Shown here: positions 51,456 through 60,176 of the stretch, piece after piece
How positions within the stretch are numbered: the stretch's first letter is position 1
Layout of the letters: every line of letters starts with the position of its first letter
DNA from: Bacillota bacterium
Lineage (GTDB): Bacteria > Bacillota > Clostridia > Lachnospirales > Lachnospiraceae
Assembly (NCBI GenBank): GCA_023409535.1
Contig: JAEYGZ010000040.1
Location: 1-64,000 of the forward strand
Direction of reading: 5' to 3'
Length of the DNA stretch: 64,000 bases
The notes under the pieces: model-generated
Database searches by the model: none
What the model saw: only the letters and a program-made list of their open reading frames with translations
Told to the model about the DNA's origin: nothing
Made by a program: the position numbers and the translations under genes

Positions 51456-53237
51456 TTAATTAATATATCGCCATATCGTAGTGCGGCTGATCCCTAATTG
51501 CTTCGCGGCTTGACTTTGATTTCCTTTGCATTGTTTTATTACATAATTTATAATATCCCGATTGATTGCGTCTAATGTACGATTAAAGTCAAAGTTACTT
51601 TCAGCGATAATCTTATTTACTGGGAACTGAATACTTTCTTTCTCTATAAGTTGTGCTACAAGACTTGCCTGAATATAAGGAGTATCTGTCAGCATAACAA
51701 GTTCTGTAAGAACGCGTTTTAGTTGCATGTAATTTTGAGGCCAGGAATATGCCATTAAAATATTCATCGCCTCTGGATCTAAACCAATGATTTCTTTGGA
51801 TTGATCAATATTCAATTTATTCAGATAGAGACTGGAGGAGGAAGGCAAATCATTGGTAAGTTCCCGCAAAGGCGGAGTATTTATTGTAATACATGGAAGG
51901 TAATCAATAAAATCGCGGGCAGGATCTTCATGGGAGTTTGCAAGTGTTGTTGAACAGGAGAAAATTAAGCGGTTCCTTTTGTGAAGATTCGTATCCAGAG
52001 CAAGCGTCAATAATTGTTTCCGCTGCAAAGCAGATAATGCTTGGATATTACTTATAAAGATTGTATTTTCATTATCACAAAGCGGTGAATTATAATTATT
52101 TATTAAGTAATACCAATGCTTTTGATTTATCAGTTCACAGTTGATAGAGATATAAGGCTTTTTAGAGAGATTGCTTTCAATATAGATTTTAGCTGCTAAT
52201 TGATCCTTGCCGCTCCCTTTTTCACCTAATATCATTACAGGCTGAGTGTTTTGACAAATGCGATTGATCTGTTCGTTCATACTGCCAGCACCACTGGTAA
52301 GACTGTAAAAACTACTATAATAATAATTGCGCATTTCAAGTTCATCAGAAAAATGGATACCATATTTACTTCCACTCTGTGGAACTGGATTTGAGTCAAC
52401 AGAAAAAATGTAATATTTATCCTGATCGGTATGAACGACATTTAGTGATACTGAATAAAGAATGTCATGGATCAAATGAAAAGATTTACAAAAGGATTCA
52501 TTTTCTAAATTCGGCATTAAGTCAGATAGATAATTGATAATATGGGAATTTTCTTGTTGGTAATTTGTATAGGACAGTAGAAGTTTTCCGGATGGATGAA
52601 AAATAAAGTTGGAGCAGGATTGATTTTTTAACGTTTCCTGTAAAACAAGGTTTTCATTTTTGAGTTTCATAAAACCTTGATGAATACTTACAGCATTGTC
52701 AAATGCGGTCTCGATACTTTCGTTACCAGGAGTGATAAGAATTGGATTTAATCCGGCTTTTTTAGCAATGAGCTCTGTGGAGGCGTCACATAGTATAATT
52801 GTACAATTTTTATCTTTGAGCGAATCTAATATGAGAGAAATATCTTCTTTTTCCGAAACGGTAAAGATATCAATATCATATTGTAATAAATCACATAACA
52901 AATGGGCTCTACTGGTAACATCAGAGAAACCAACAATGGCAAAATGTCCGGAATAGTGTTCTGTTAGTTTGATTGCTCTTAAAATATCATACATTGATAA
53001 ATGAATTTCTACAACTGGAATGGTTGTATTTTCCTTGATTTTTTTTGCTGTAGCGCCCAGAGAGATAATTGCGTCATAATGGAAGGCTGAATGCTTGGAT
53101 ACCTCATACTCAGCAAAGTCTAAGTCAACTGTGATAATATCGAGTATCATATCACTTCTTTTTTTTGCTAAATTTTGCATAAGGTTATGCAAACCTTCAT
53201 AAGGTGCAATTCCCAAAATGCAGAGTTTCTCGTTCAT
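51456..53237 (-). CDS. PrpR-type regulator with degenerate AAA+ domain and Fis HTH
   Basis: 593 residues. Residues 1-190 are a PrpR N-terminal sensor domain (for example ILDIITVDLDFAEYEVSK, IISLGATAKKI, FAIVGFSD). A middle region follows, then a sigma-54-activator-like AAA+ domain with a partly kept Walker A (GEKGSGKDQLA) and a weak Walker B (NTIFISNI). The GAFTGA loop that contacts sigma-54 is missing. The C-terminus is a Fis HTH (GNQSQAAKQLGISRTTIWRY). It is divergent from the acid-sugar operon and should bind the duplicated palindromes between them. I predict sigma-54-independent control. Confidence 0.85.
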   Translation of the reverse strand: MNEKLCILGIAPYEGLHNLMQNLAKKRSDMILDIITVDLDFAEYEVSKHSAFHYDAIISLGATAKKIKENTTIPVVEIHLSMYDILRAIKLTEHYSGHFAIVGFSDVTSRAHLLCDLLQYDIDIFTVSEKEDISLILDSLKDKNCTIILCDASTELIAKKAGLNPILITPGNESIETAFDNAVSIHQGFMKLKNENLVLQETLKNQSCSNFIFHPSGKLLLSYTNYQQENSHIINYLSDLMPNLENESFCKSFHLIHDILYSVSLNVVHTDQDKYYIFSVDSNPVPQSGSKYGIHFSDELEMRNYYYSSFYSLTSGAGSMNEQINRICQNTQPVMILGEKGSGKDQLAAKIYIESNLSKKPYISINCELINQKHWYYLINNYNSPLCDNENTIFISNIQALSALQRKQLLTLALDTNLHKRNRLIFSCSTTLANSHEDPARDFIDYLPCITINTPPLRELTNDLPSSSSLYLNKLNIDQSKEIIGLDPEAMNILMAYSWPQNYMQLKRVLTELVMLTDTPYIQASLVAQLIEKESIQFPVNKIIAESNFDFNRTLDAINRDIINYVIKQCKGNQSQAAKQLGISRTTIWRYIN

Positions 53238-53278
53238 ATTTAAATCAAATCCTTTCGTTGCATCCCATATATTTGATA

Positions 53279-53291
53279 TTTCATAATGAAA
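53279..53291. promoter_or_regulatory. Operator-like palindrome A
   Basis: TTTCAT-A-ATGAAA is a perfect 13-bp palindrome. A near copy lies at 53335-53353. It is close to the start of the PrpR-type gene, suggesting autoregulation. Confidence 0.5.
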
Positions 53292-53334
53292 CTATTTTAA
53301 CATATCAAAAGAAAAAAAGCAAAAAAAAATCAAA

Positions 53335-53353
53335 ATGTTTCATAATGAGACAT
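53335..53353. promoter_or_regulatory. Operator-like palindrome B
   Basis: ATGTTTCAT-A-ATGAGACAT has one mismatch and shares TTTCATAATGA with site A, 59 bp away. It ends 18 bp before the -35 box of the operon promoter, a usual activator position. Confidence 0.5.
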
Positions 53354-53371
53354 ATATAAACGTGGGTATCC

Positions 53372-53400
53372 TTGTTCATTTGGGAAGGAATAGATAGAAT
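53372..53400 (+). promoter_or_regulatory. Predicted sigma-70-type promoter of the acid-sugar operon
   Basis: TTGTTC and TAGAAT are spaced by 17 nt, about 40 nt before the kinase ATG. I found no GG/GC -24/-12 element of the sigma-54 class in this spacer. Confidence 0.45.
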
Positions 53401-53440
53401 TATAACAAAAGAATGAGAAAAAGAGGTGAGTGAAAAGTTC

Positions 53441-54688
53441 ATGATACGACTGCTAATCATGGCGGATGACTTTACTGGCGCTTTGGATACTGGTGTTCAT
53501 TTAGTTACTCATGGTGCGAAGGTCCGTGTAATTACAAATCCTATGGCCGATCTTAAAGTATATGCCGAAGAAACAGAGGTTTTAGTTGTAGATGCAGAAA
53601 CACGTCATTTGAGTGCAGAGAATGCTTACAAAGTAATAAAACAGATTACAGATTGTGCAGTTGCAATGCAGATTCCGCATTTGTATAAGAAAACAGATTC
53701 GGCGTTAAGAGGAAATATTGGAGCGGAACTTACGGCAATTATGGATGCCGCAGGTGAAAAGAAACTTGCATTTATCCCAGCCTTTCCTGAGATAGGACGT
53801 TGTACTGTAAACGGAGTCCAATATATAGGAAATATTCCGGTAGCTGAAAGTGTCTTTGGAGATGACCCTTTCGAAGCGGTAAAACATTCTGAGGTAGCAG
53901 ATATCATACACGAGCAAAGTAATATATCTACGCATTATGCTTCAGTGGATGAGATGACGATGAAAGAAAATGGAATATATGTATTTGATGCGTCTTCACA
54001 GGAAGAGCTGAATACAATCGGAGAAAGACTTTTGGCAAATGATCAGCTATATCTTACGGCTGGATGTGCTGGGTTTGGAATCGTGCTGCCCAAGCTTTTA
54101 GGCTGGAAGCAGAGAGTGCAAATGGTTTTACCTGCCTTAGATAAGAAACTCCTTGTTGTCTGCGGAAGTGTAAATCCAATTACGATAGAGCAACTCGGAT
54201 TAGCAGAAGAAAAAGGTTTTTACCGCTATCGTATCACACCTGAGCAGAAACTGCATGCTTCTGCTGGGGGAAGAGATGGCAATGCAGAGCTTGTAAAAGA
54301 ACTTAAGCAGAGATTGGCAGAGCATCCTTACATGATCATTGACTCCAATGATTCTGATGGAAATGAATCGACGAGACAATATGCGAAAGCGCACAATATA
54401 AGCATTGAAGATGTGAGAGTAAATATTTCCAGTACAATCGGTCAGATCGTTAGCAGTTTGTTTGACTGTTCCGATTTGAGAACGCTATTGATTACCGGAG
54501 GTGACGTCTTAAAACAATGTATGGATTGGATGGAAGTATACGAAATGGAACCGATTGGAGAGATGGTTCCTGGTATTGTTCTTTCCCGGTTTACGAAAAA
54601 CAATTGTAGTCGATATGTGATTTCAAAATCCGGTGGTTTCGGAGAAAAAACCTTAATTAACGATATTGTTAAAATAATTGAACGCTAA
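53441..54688 (+). CDS. Four-carbon acid sugar kinase family protein (DUF1537, DtnK/OtnK-like)
   Basis: 415 residues. The N-terminal substrate domain has MADDFTGALDTGVHL at the start, then YKKTDSALRGNIGAELTA near residue 87 and FIPAFPEIGRCTVNGVQY near 112, all hallmarks of this family. The C-terminal nucleotide domain shows LVVCGSVNPIT and LLITGGDV. Known members phosphorylate D-threonate, D-erythronate and similar acids, or 3-oxo-tetronates. ATG 53441 has AGAGGTGA 11 nt upstream; GTG 53426 overlaps that site. A PdxA-family gene in the same operon supports a DtnK/PdxA2-like route. Confidence 0.9.
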   Translation: MIRLLIMADDFTGALDTGVHLVTHGAKVRVITNPMADLKVYAEETEVLVVDAETRHLSAENAYKVIKQITDCAVAMQIPHLYKKTDSALRGNIGAELTAIMDAAGEKKLAFIPAFPEIGRCTVNGVQYIGNIPVAESVFGDDPFEAVKHSEVADIIHEQSNISTHYASVDEMTMKENGIYVFDASSQEELNTIGERLLANDQLYLTAGCAGFGIVLPKLLGWKQRVQMVLPALDKKLLVVCGSVNPITIEQLGLAEEKGFYRYRITPEQKLHASAGGRDGNAELVKELKQRLAEHPYMIIDSNDSDGNESTRQYAKAHNISIEDVRVNISSTIGQIVSSLFDCSDLRTLLITGGDVLKQCMDWMEVYEMEPIGEMVPGIVLSRFTKNNCSRYVISKSGGFGEKTLINDIVKIIER

Positions 54689-54714
54689 AACAGCATTGAA
54701 TGGAGAGAAGAAAG

Positions 54715-55875
54715 ATGGAATACCCGAAATTGCCTGGGTTAACCCCGGATGGAACCGTATATTACAATAAAGAGATGGATTTATTGGAAGCATTCCTTCC
54801 TACTGGAGGTTATAAAACCGCTCACGCACCCGCTATGATAGAGTTGCCAAACGGCGATTTACTTTGCTGTTGGTTTGCGGGAACCTACGAAGGTAGTGCC
54901 GATATCCGAATTATCTGTTCCTGTTTGCCGAAAGATGGTACCACATGGCTTCAGCCGGTTGATATCTCCGCTGATCCGACGAGAAGCGAACAGAATCCTT
55001 CTTTGTTTTATGGCCCCGATAATGCAGTATGGGCAATGTACACCGCTCAGCTGGACCGTCAGGCTGGTAAGGATAATATGCAGTACACAGCTGTCGTTCG
55101 CTGCCAGAAAAGTACAGATGGGGGAAAAACCTGGGGAGAATATGAAACCGTATTTCCGGAAGAAGGTACCTTTTGCCGACAGCCTATTCAAGTGTTAAGC
55201 AATGGCCGTTGGATTTTTGCCAATTGGTTATGTACAGATTCTATTAATGGTCTTTCCGGTGATCCGACTGCCTTTCGTATATCTGATGATCAGGGAAAAA
55301 GTTGGCGAATAGTTATGATGCCAAAGAGCAATGGACATGTGCATGCTAATGTAGTGGAATTAGAAAATGGCCATCTGGTTGCATTTATGCGTAACCGTGA
55401 GGCGTATCGAATTCATCGCAGTGAGTCTTTTGACTGGGGTGAAACGTGGAGTGATCCGGTGCCTACACCGCTTCCGAATAATAATTCTAGCATAAGTGCA
55501 ATCAAGCTCCAAAGCGGGCGTATTGCGATTGCATATAACCCGACGTGTACTCCGGATCCCAAGCCTGGCAAGGCTGCATGGCCAGGGTTGCGCTGTCCGG
55601 TTGCTATCGCTCTTTCAGAAGATAAAGGAGAGACGTTTCCTTTGATTCGTTACTTAGAGAGAGGTGAAGGATACGAGGGAGAAGAAAATAGAACTAATAA
55701 TAAACAATATGAGTATCCGTACCTGATACAGACTAAGGATGGAAGGCTTCATTTAGCTTATGCGGCATACACAAGAAAAGGAATTAAGTATGTGAGTGTC
55801 AGCGAGCAGGGAATTATTGGAAGCAAAAGAGAAAAAATTGGGTTGTATAACCCAACCGCTGCACAGAATCGTTAA
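54715..55875 (+). CDS. BNR/Asp-box (sialidase-fold) protein, function unclear
   Basis: 386 residues of a six-bladed propeller with Asp-box repeats: STDGGKTWGE, SDDQGKSWR, SFDWGETWSD and SEDKGETF. The front LPNGDLLCCWFAGTYEGSAD and the QNPSLFYGPDNAVWAMYTAQ stretch fit the BNR_2 sialidase-like family. A classical FRIP motif is not evident, no signal peptide is present, and no sialic-acid genes other than a DapA-family gene are linked. It may hydrolyse or isomerise an imported acidic saccharide. ATG 54715 is chosen over 54700 because GGAGAG lies between them. Confidence 0.8.
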   Translation: MEYPKLPGLTPDGTVYYNKEMDLLEAFLPTGGYKTAHAPAMIELPNGDLLCCWFAGTYEGSADIRIICSCLPKDGTTWLQPVDISADPTRSEQNPSLFYGPDNAVWAMYTAQLDRQAGKDNMQYTAVVRCQKSTDGGKTWGEYETVFPEEGTFCRQPIQVLSNGRWIFANWLCTDSINGLSGDPTAFRISDDQGKSWRIVMMPKSNGHVHANVVELENGHLVAFMRNREAYRIHRSESFDWGETWSDPVPTPLPNNNSSISAIKLQSGRIAIAYNPTCTPDPKPGKAAWPGLRCPVAIALSEDKGETFPLIRYLERGEGYEGEENRTNNKQYEYPYLIQTKDGRLHLAYAAYTRKGIKYVSVSEQGIIGSKREKIGLYNPTAAQNR

Positions 55876-55893
55876 GGTTAGAAAGGAAAAAGT

Positions 55894-57063
55894 ATGCTTA
55901 CACAATATAATATAAAAATGCCGCATGCGGTATATGGCGGTGAAAATGCAATCGATAATATTACCACAATTATTAAAAATAAGAAGGTAAAAAAAGTGGC
56001 TTTGTTCACGGATAAAGGAATTGAAGCCTGTGGGCTCTTCGAATTGCCAAAAGCAGCTGTAAAGGCTTCTGGCGCTGATTATTATGTGTTAGATGAATTA
56101 CCTCCGGAACCATCCTATATGGCAGTGCAGAAGCTTGTAGATCAGTTTAAGAAAAGCGGCGCTGATCTGATTGTTGCCTGCGGTGGCGGATCGGTAATGG
56201 ATGCGGCGAAACTGGCAAGTATATTAGTTACTGACGAGTATGGTGTGAAAGAATTGTTGGACAATCCCGGTATGGCACAAAAATGCGTTCCGATTGTGTT
56301 GATTCCAACAACTGCCGGTACAGGAGCTGAAGTTACTCCAAATGCGATTGTTGCCGTACCGGAAAAAAAATTAAAAGTTGGTATTGTGAATGAGGACATG
56401 ATTGCAGATTATGTAATTTTAGATGCAAGAATGATCAAGAACCTTCCTCGCAGCATAGCAGCTGCTACAGGCGTAGACGCCCTGGCACACTGTATTGAAT
56501 GTTACACGAGCAAAAAAGCAAATCCTTTTAGTGATATGTATGCATTAGAAGGCTTGGAATTGATTTTGAACAACATTGAAAAAGCTTGTGATGACCCGGA
56601 TGCTATGGAAGAGAAAAACAGAATGCAGATGGCAGCCTACTACGGTGGACTTGCAATCACTGCTTCTGGAACAACAGCGGTTCATGCATTAAGTTATCCG
56701 CTGGGTGGTAAGTATCATATTGCTCATGGGATTGCCAACGCGATTCTACTTGCACCTGTAGTGCGATTTAACAGCGAGGATTCTGCTGTGCAGGAACGTC
56801 TTGCTAATGCTTATAATCGCTGCTGCCATGATGAGGTGAAAACTTGCAAAACTGCAGCAGAAAAAAATGCTTGGATGATTGAACGCTTAGAGGCAATTGT
56901 AAAACATCTGGATATCCCTACCAGTCTGAAAGAGTTTGGTGTTCCAATAGAAGATCTGGATGTACTAGTAGAAGCTGGAATGCAGGTTCAACGCTTGCTC
57001 GCTAACAATATGAGGAACATTACTCCGGAAAATGCCCGTGAGCTGTATCTGAAGGTAATGTAA
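55894..57063 (+). CDS. Iron-containing (group III) alcohol dehydrogenase
   Basis: 389 residues. NAD-binding GGGSVMDAAKLAS lies near residue 98 and PTTAGTGAEVTPNAI near 140. The metal site is made from Asp and His residues in GVDALAHCIE near 195, the His in AVHALSYPLGG near 265, and HGIANA near 278. It would oxidise or reduce an alcohol or hydroxy acid linked to the operon's substrate. GAAAGGAA lies before the ATG; the gene starts 18 nt after the preceding stop. Confidence 0.93.
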   Translation: MLTQYNIKMPHAVYGGENAIDNITTIIKNKKVKKVALFTDKGIEACGLFELPKAAVKASGADYYVLDELPPEPSYMAVQKLVDQFKKSGADLIVACGGGSVMDAAKLASILVTDEYGVKELLDNPGMAQKCVPIVLIPTTAGTGAEVTPNAIVAVPEKKLKVGIVNEDMIADYVILDARMIKNLPRSIAAATGVDALAHCIECYTSKKANPFSDMYALEGLELILNNIEKACDDPDAMEEKNRMQMAAYYGGLAITASGTTAVHALSYPLGGKYHIAHGIANAILLAPVVRFNSEDSAVQERLANAYNRCCHDEVKTCKTAAEKNAWMIERLEAIVKHLDIPTSLKEFGVPIEDLDVLVEAGMQVQRLLANNMRNITPENARELYLKVM

Positions 57064-57088
57064 TTAATAAAGAACAGGAGAGAGCAAA

Positions 57089-57997
57089 GTGAAATTAATA
57101 GAAATTAAGGGGATTATTCCACCAATTATTACGCCAATGAATGAAGATGAGAGTATTAATCTTACGGAGTTACGTAACCAGGTTAATCGTCAGATTGATG
57201 GCGGTGTACATGCTTTATTCTGTTGTGGCACGAATGGGGAGGGATATATCTTAACCGGAAAAGAAAAAGAATTGGTCCTTCGTACTGTGGTTGAGGAATG
57301 TAATGGTCGAGTACCTGTTTACGCTAGTACTGGTTGTATATCTACCAAAGAGACAATCGAGCAAAGCAGGGTGGCGATGAAACTTGGTGCAGATGTACTG
57401 TCTATTATTACTCCAAGCTTTGCAGTTGCAAGCCAGAATGAGCTATATGAGCATTATAAAACAGTTGCAGAATCGGTGGATATGCCAATCGTGCTATACA
57501 ACATTCCTGCCCGCACCGGTAATGCAATTATGCCATCCACAATTGAGCGCCTTGCTATGATTGAGAATATTGTTGGTGCAAAGGATTCCTCTGGTAATTT
57601 TACAAATATCTTAGAATACTTACAAGCAGGAAAGCAGAAAAAAAATGGAAATTTTGCAACTCTTTCCGGGAATGATCAACTAATCATTTGGACCTTATTG
57701 GCTGGAGGTACAGGAGGCATCGCGGGTTGTGCAAATGTGTATCCGCATGTGATGGCTTCGATATATGATTTGTTTAAAGAAGGAAAAATCGAGGCAGCAA
57801 AAGCAGCGAATGCAAGTATAGCTTCCTTCCGCGCCTGCTTTAAATATGGCAATCCAAATACTATTGTAAAAACGGCTGTTGCGCTTCTTGGCTATAATGT
57901 AGGCAAGTGTCGTGCACCATACAATCAGGTACCGGAGGAAGGAATTAAGGCTCTCAAGAAGGTTTTGGAAGAAAATGCTGTAAAGGGCATGTGTTAA
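57089..57997 (+). CDS. DapA/N-acetylneuraminate-lyase family aldolase
   Basis: 302 residues, a TIM barrel. GIIPPIITPMNED opens it; CCGTNGEGYILT holds the carboxylate-binding loop; YNIPARTGN supplies the catalytic Tyr and VGAKDSSGNF the Schiff-base Lys near residue 164. Substrates in this superfamily are 2-keto(-3-deoxy) acids or pyruvate plus aldehydes. The true reaction here is unknown; in this operon cleavage of a 2-keto-3-deoxy acid is plausible. It starts with GTG after AGGAGAG. Confidence 0.92.
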   Translation: MKLIEIKGIIPPIITPMNEDESINLTELRNQVNRQIDGGVHALFCCGTNGEGYILTGKEKELVLRTVVEECNGRVPVYASTGCISTKETIEQSRVAMKLGADVLSIITPSFAVASQNELYEHYKTVAESVDMPIVLYNIPARTGNAIMPSTIERLAMIENIVGAKDSSGNFTNILEYLQAGKQKKNGNFATLSGNDQLIIWTLLAGGTGGIAGCANVYPHVMASIYDLFKEGKIEAAKAANASIASFRACFKYGNPNTIVKTAVALLGYNVGKCRAPYNQVPEEGIKALKKVLEENAVKGMC

Positions 57998-58033
57998 TAA
58001 AAATGTTGGATTAAAAAGATAGGAGGGAATGAG

Positions 58034-59101
58034 ATGACTAAAAAGCCGATTGTTGGTATTACAATGGGTGATCCTGCAGGTAATGGTCCGGAAATTACTG
58101 TAAAAGCATTAGGTCATGCTGATTTGTATGAACGCTGTAATCCAATTGTGGTAGGGGATGCTAAAATCTTGGAACAGGCTGCTCGATTTGTGAATCGACC
58201 GGATATCAAAATTCACGTGTGTGAAAAGGTTTCTGATGCTTTATTTTCGTTTGGAACAGTAGATGTATTGCATTTATCACTGATTGAGAATGTGGACAGG
58301 TTTGAAATCGGTAAGGTAAGCGTCGAGGGTGGAAATGCAGCTTTTCAGTGTGTTAAAAAAGTAATCGAACTTGCGCTCGCTGGTGAGGTAGATGCTACCT
58401 GCACGAATGCATTGAACAAAGAAGCGATGAACAAGGCATTAGAGTATTACAATGGTGAGAAATCCGATGGTCATACTCATTTCGACGGGCATACTGAAAT
58501 CTACGCAACGTATACCAAGACAAAAAAATATACAATGATGCTTGCGCATCATGATTTGAGAGTAGTTCATGTTTCAACTCACGTCTCTTTAAGAGAAGCT
58601 TGTGATCGTGTGAAGCAAGCACGTGTATTAGAAGTGATTGAAATAGCTGATAAAGCCTGTAAAGATATGGGAATTACAAATCCTAAGGTTGCCGTGGCTG
58701 GTCTGAATCCACATTGTGGTGAGAATGGGCTGTTCGGAACGGAAGAGATCGAAGAGATTAAGCCTGCGATAGAGGAAGCCAAGGTGCATGGCATTAATGC
58801 CATCGGTCCCATCCCGCCGGATAGCGTCTTTTCGGAAGCTTTAGGAGGCTGGTATGACATCGTGGTGTGCATGTACCATGATCAGGGACACATACCACTC
58901 AAAACAGTCGGCTTTGTGTATGACCGCGAGTTACAGAGCTGGAAGGCAGTAGAGGGAGTTAATGTTACACTTGGGCTACCAATTATTCGCACCAGTGTTG
59001 ATCATGGAACAGGATTTGCTCTGGCTGGAAAAGGAACCAGTAATGAATTAAGTCTTGTGAATGCGATTGATTATGCCATATTAATGAGAAAAAGTAATTA
59101 A
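58034..59101 (+). CDS. PdxA-family phospho-hydroxyacid dehydrogenase (PdxA2-like)
   Basis: 355 residues. VGITMGDPAGNGPEITVKAL is the family start. Metal ligands lie in SDGHTHFDGHTE near residue 150, in LNPHCGENG near 225 and in CMYHDQGHIPLK near 282, and RTSVDHGTGFALAGKG is the closing motif. PdxA itself makes a pyridoxal precursor from 4-phosphohydroxythreonine, but PdxA2 enzymes oxidise and decarboxylate D-threonate or erythronate 4-phosphate to dihydroxyacetone phosphate. The kinase in the operon favours the PdxA2 role. AGGAGG precedes the ATG. Confidence 0.93.
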   Translation: MTKKPIVGITMGDPAGNGPEITVKALGHADLYERCNPIVVGDAKILEQAARFVNRPDIKIHVCEKVSDALFSFGTVDVLHLSLIENVDRFEIGKVSVEGGNAAFQCVKKVIELALAGEVDATCTNALNKEAMNKALEYYNGEKSDGHTHFDGHTEIYATYTKTKKYTMMLAHHDLRVVHVSTHVSLREACDRVKQARVLEVIEIADKACKDMGITNPKVAVAGLNPHCGENGLFGTEEIEEIKPAIEEAKVHGINAIGPIPPDSVFSEALGGWYDIVVCMYHDQGHIPLKTVGFVYDRELQSWKAVEGVNVTLGLPIIRTSVDHGTGFALAGKGTSNELSLVNAIDYAILMRKSN

Positions 59102-59128
59102 GTACTAAAAAAGAGGAGGTTTTGTATC

Positions 59129-60115
59129 ATGTATGTTGCACCAAAAGTAAAACCCTTATGTCCGCCGGAGAAGGAGCCTCGCTTTGAGGATGTTCCTTAT
59201 GCGGAGGTGGTTTTGGACAATGGGCAGCCTTACACTCTAAAGATGGATATCTATCAGAATCCAGATCAGACTGAGCCGGGTCCATGTATAATCTATATTT
59301 TTGGTGGCGGCTGGAGTTGGGGAGAATATAAGCAGGTGACTCAGAAGGCGGTTTACTGTCGAGATTTGGTCCGTCTGACAGAAGAAGGGTATACAATTGT
59401 ATGTCCCGACTATCGATTGATTCACCAGAGTATTTTTCCTGCCTGCATCCATGATGTAAAGGGATGTGTTCGTTTTCTGAAAGCGAATGGGAAAAAATAT
59501 AATATTGACCCTGATCGCATCGGCACATTGGGGAATTCAGCAGGCGGACATTTGGCAGCAATGCTCTCTATTGGGGGGAGGCAGCCTGAAATCGAAGGTA
59601 ACGTAGGAGGCAATCTGGAATATGAAAGTACCGTAAAAGCAGCGAGTATCTTTTATGCTCCTTCTGATCTATGTAGCGCTATTGTGGCAAAAACAGCCAT
59701 TATGAATAGCCAGATCAAGGATCTGACCGGTACTGAAGTGGATAATCTTAGCAATGATAATGCGGATTCCATTATGGCATTGGCTATTGGATATGTAGGA
59801 CCTGGTCACAATATTAAATCACTTGGCGATTTGATCGAGAAACAGGATACTGCCAACCCGGACTGGAAGTATGTAGAGTTGCTGAAAAAATGCAGCCCGA
59901 TTACTTATGTTAATGAAAACTGTGTTCCGGTGTGTTTATTCCAGGGAGGGCATGATCCATTGGTAGATCCGATTCAGACGGAGTCATTATATCACGCCTT
60001 ACTGGGCGCTGGTGCTGATGTAATAATGATTTGTCGTGCCTATGGTGGACATGGACCTTCCCTGGGAGAAAGAGTTGACCAATTTGCTTATCAGTTTTTG
60101 AAGGATCGTCTGTAA
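59129..60115 (+). CDS. Alpha/beta hydrolase (acetyl-esterase/BD-FAE-like)
   Basis: 328 residues. The oxyanion segment is IYIFGGGWSWG near residue 53; the nucleophile elbow is GTLGNSAGGHLAAM with Ser near residue 136; the acid lies in GGHDPLVDP and the His in YGGHGPS near the C-terminus. It resembles hormone-sensitive-lipase and feruloyl-esterase-like carbohydrate esterases. It has no signal peptide, so it should act on an internal ester. AGGAGG precedes the ATG. Confidence 0.88.
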   Translation: MYVAPKVKPLCPPEKEPRFEDVPYAEVVLDNGQPYTLKMDIYQNPDQTEPGPCIIYIFGGGWSWGEYKQVTQKAVYCRDLVRLTEEGYTIVCPDYRLIHQSIFPACIHDVKGCVRFLKANGKKYNIDPDRIGTLGNSAGGHLAAMLSIGGRQPEIEGNVGGNLEYESTVKAASIFYAPSDLCSAIVAKTAIMNSQIKDLTGTEVDNLSNDNADSIMALAIGYVGPGHNIKSLGDLIEKQDTANPDWKYVELLKKCSPITYVNENCVPVCLFQGGHDPLVDPIQTESLYHALLGAGADVIMICRAYGGHGPSLGERVDQFAYQFLKDRL

Positions 60116-60176
60116 TACTTATTTAGACAAAAAAACTAAAACCGATAAAAAGAGATGAAAGAAAGGAAAATAAAAA

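Noticed and set aside
53238..53440. Possible sigma-54 promoter expected with a PrpR-type regulator
   Set aside because: No GG-N10-GC spaced element of the -24/-12 type was found; a sigma-70-like promoter fits better.
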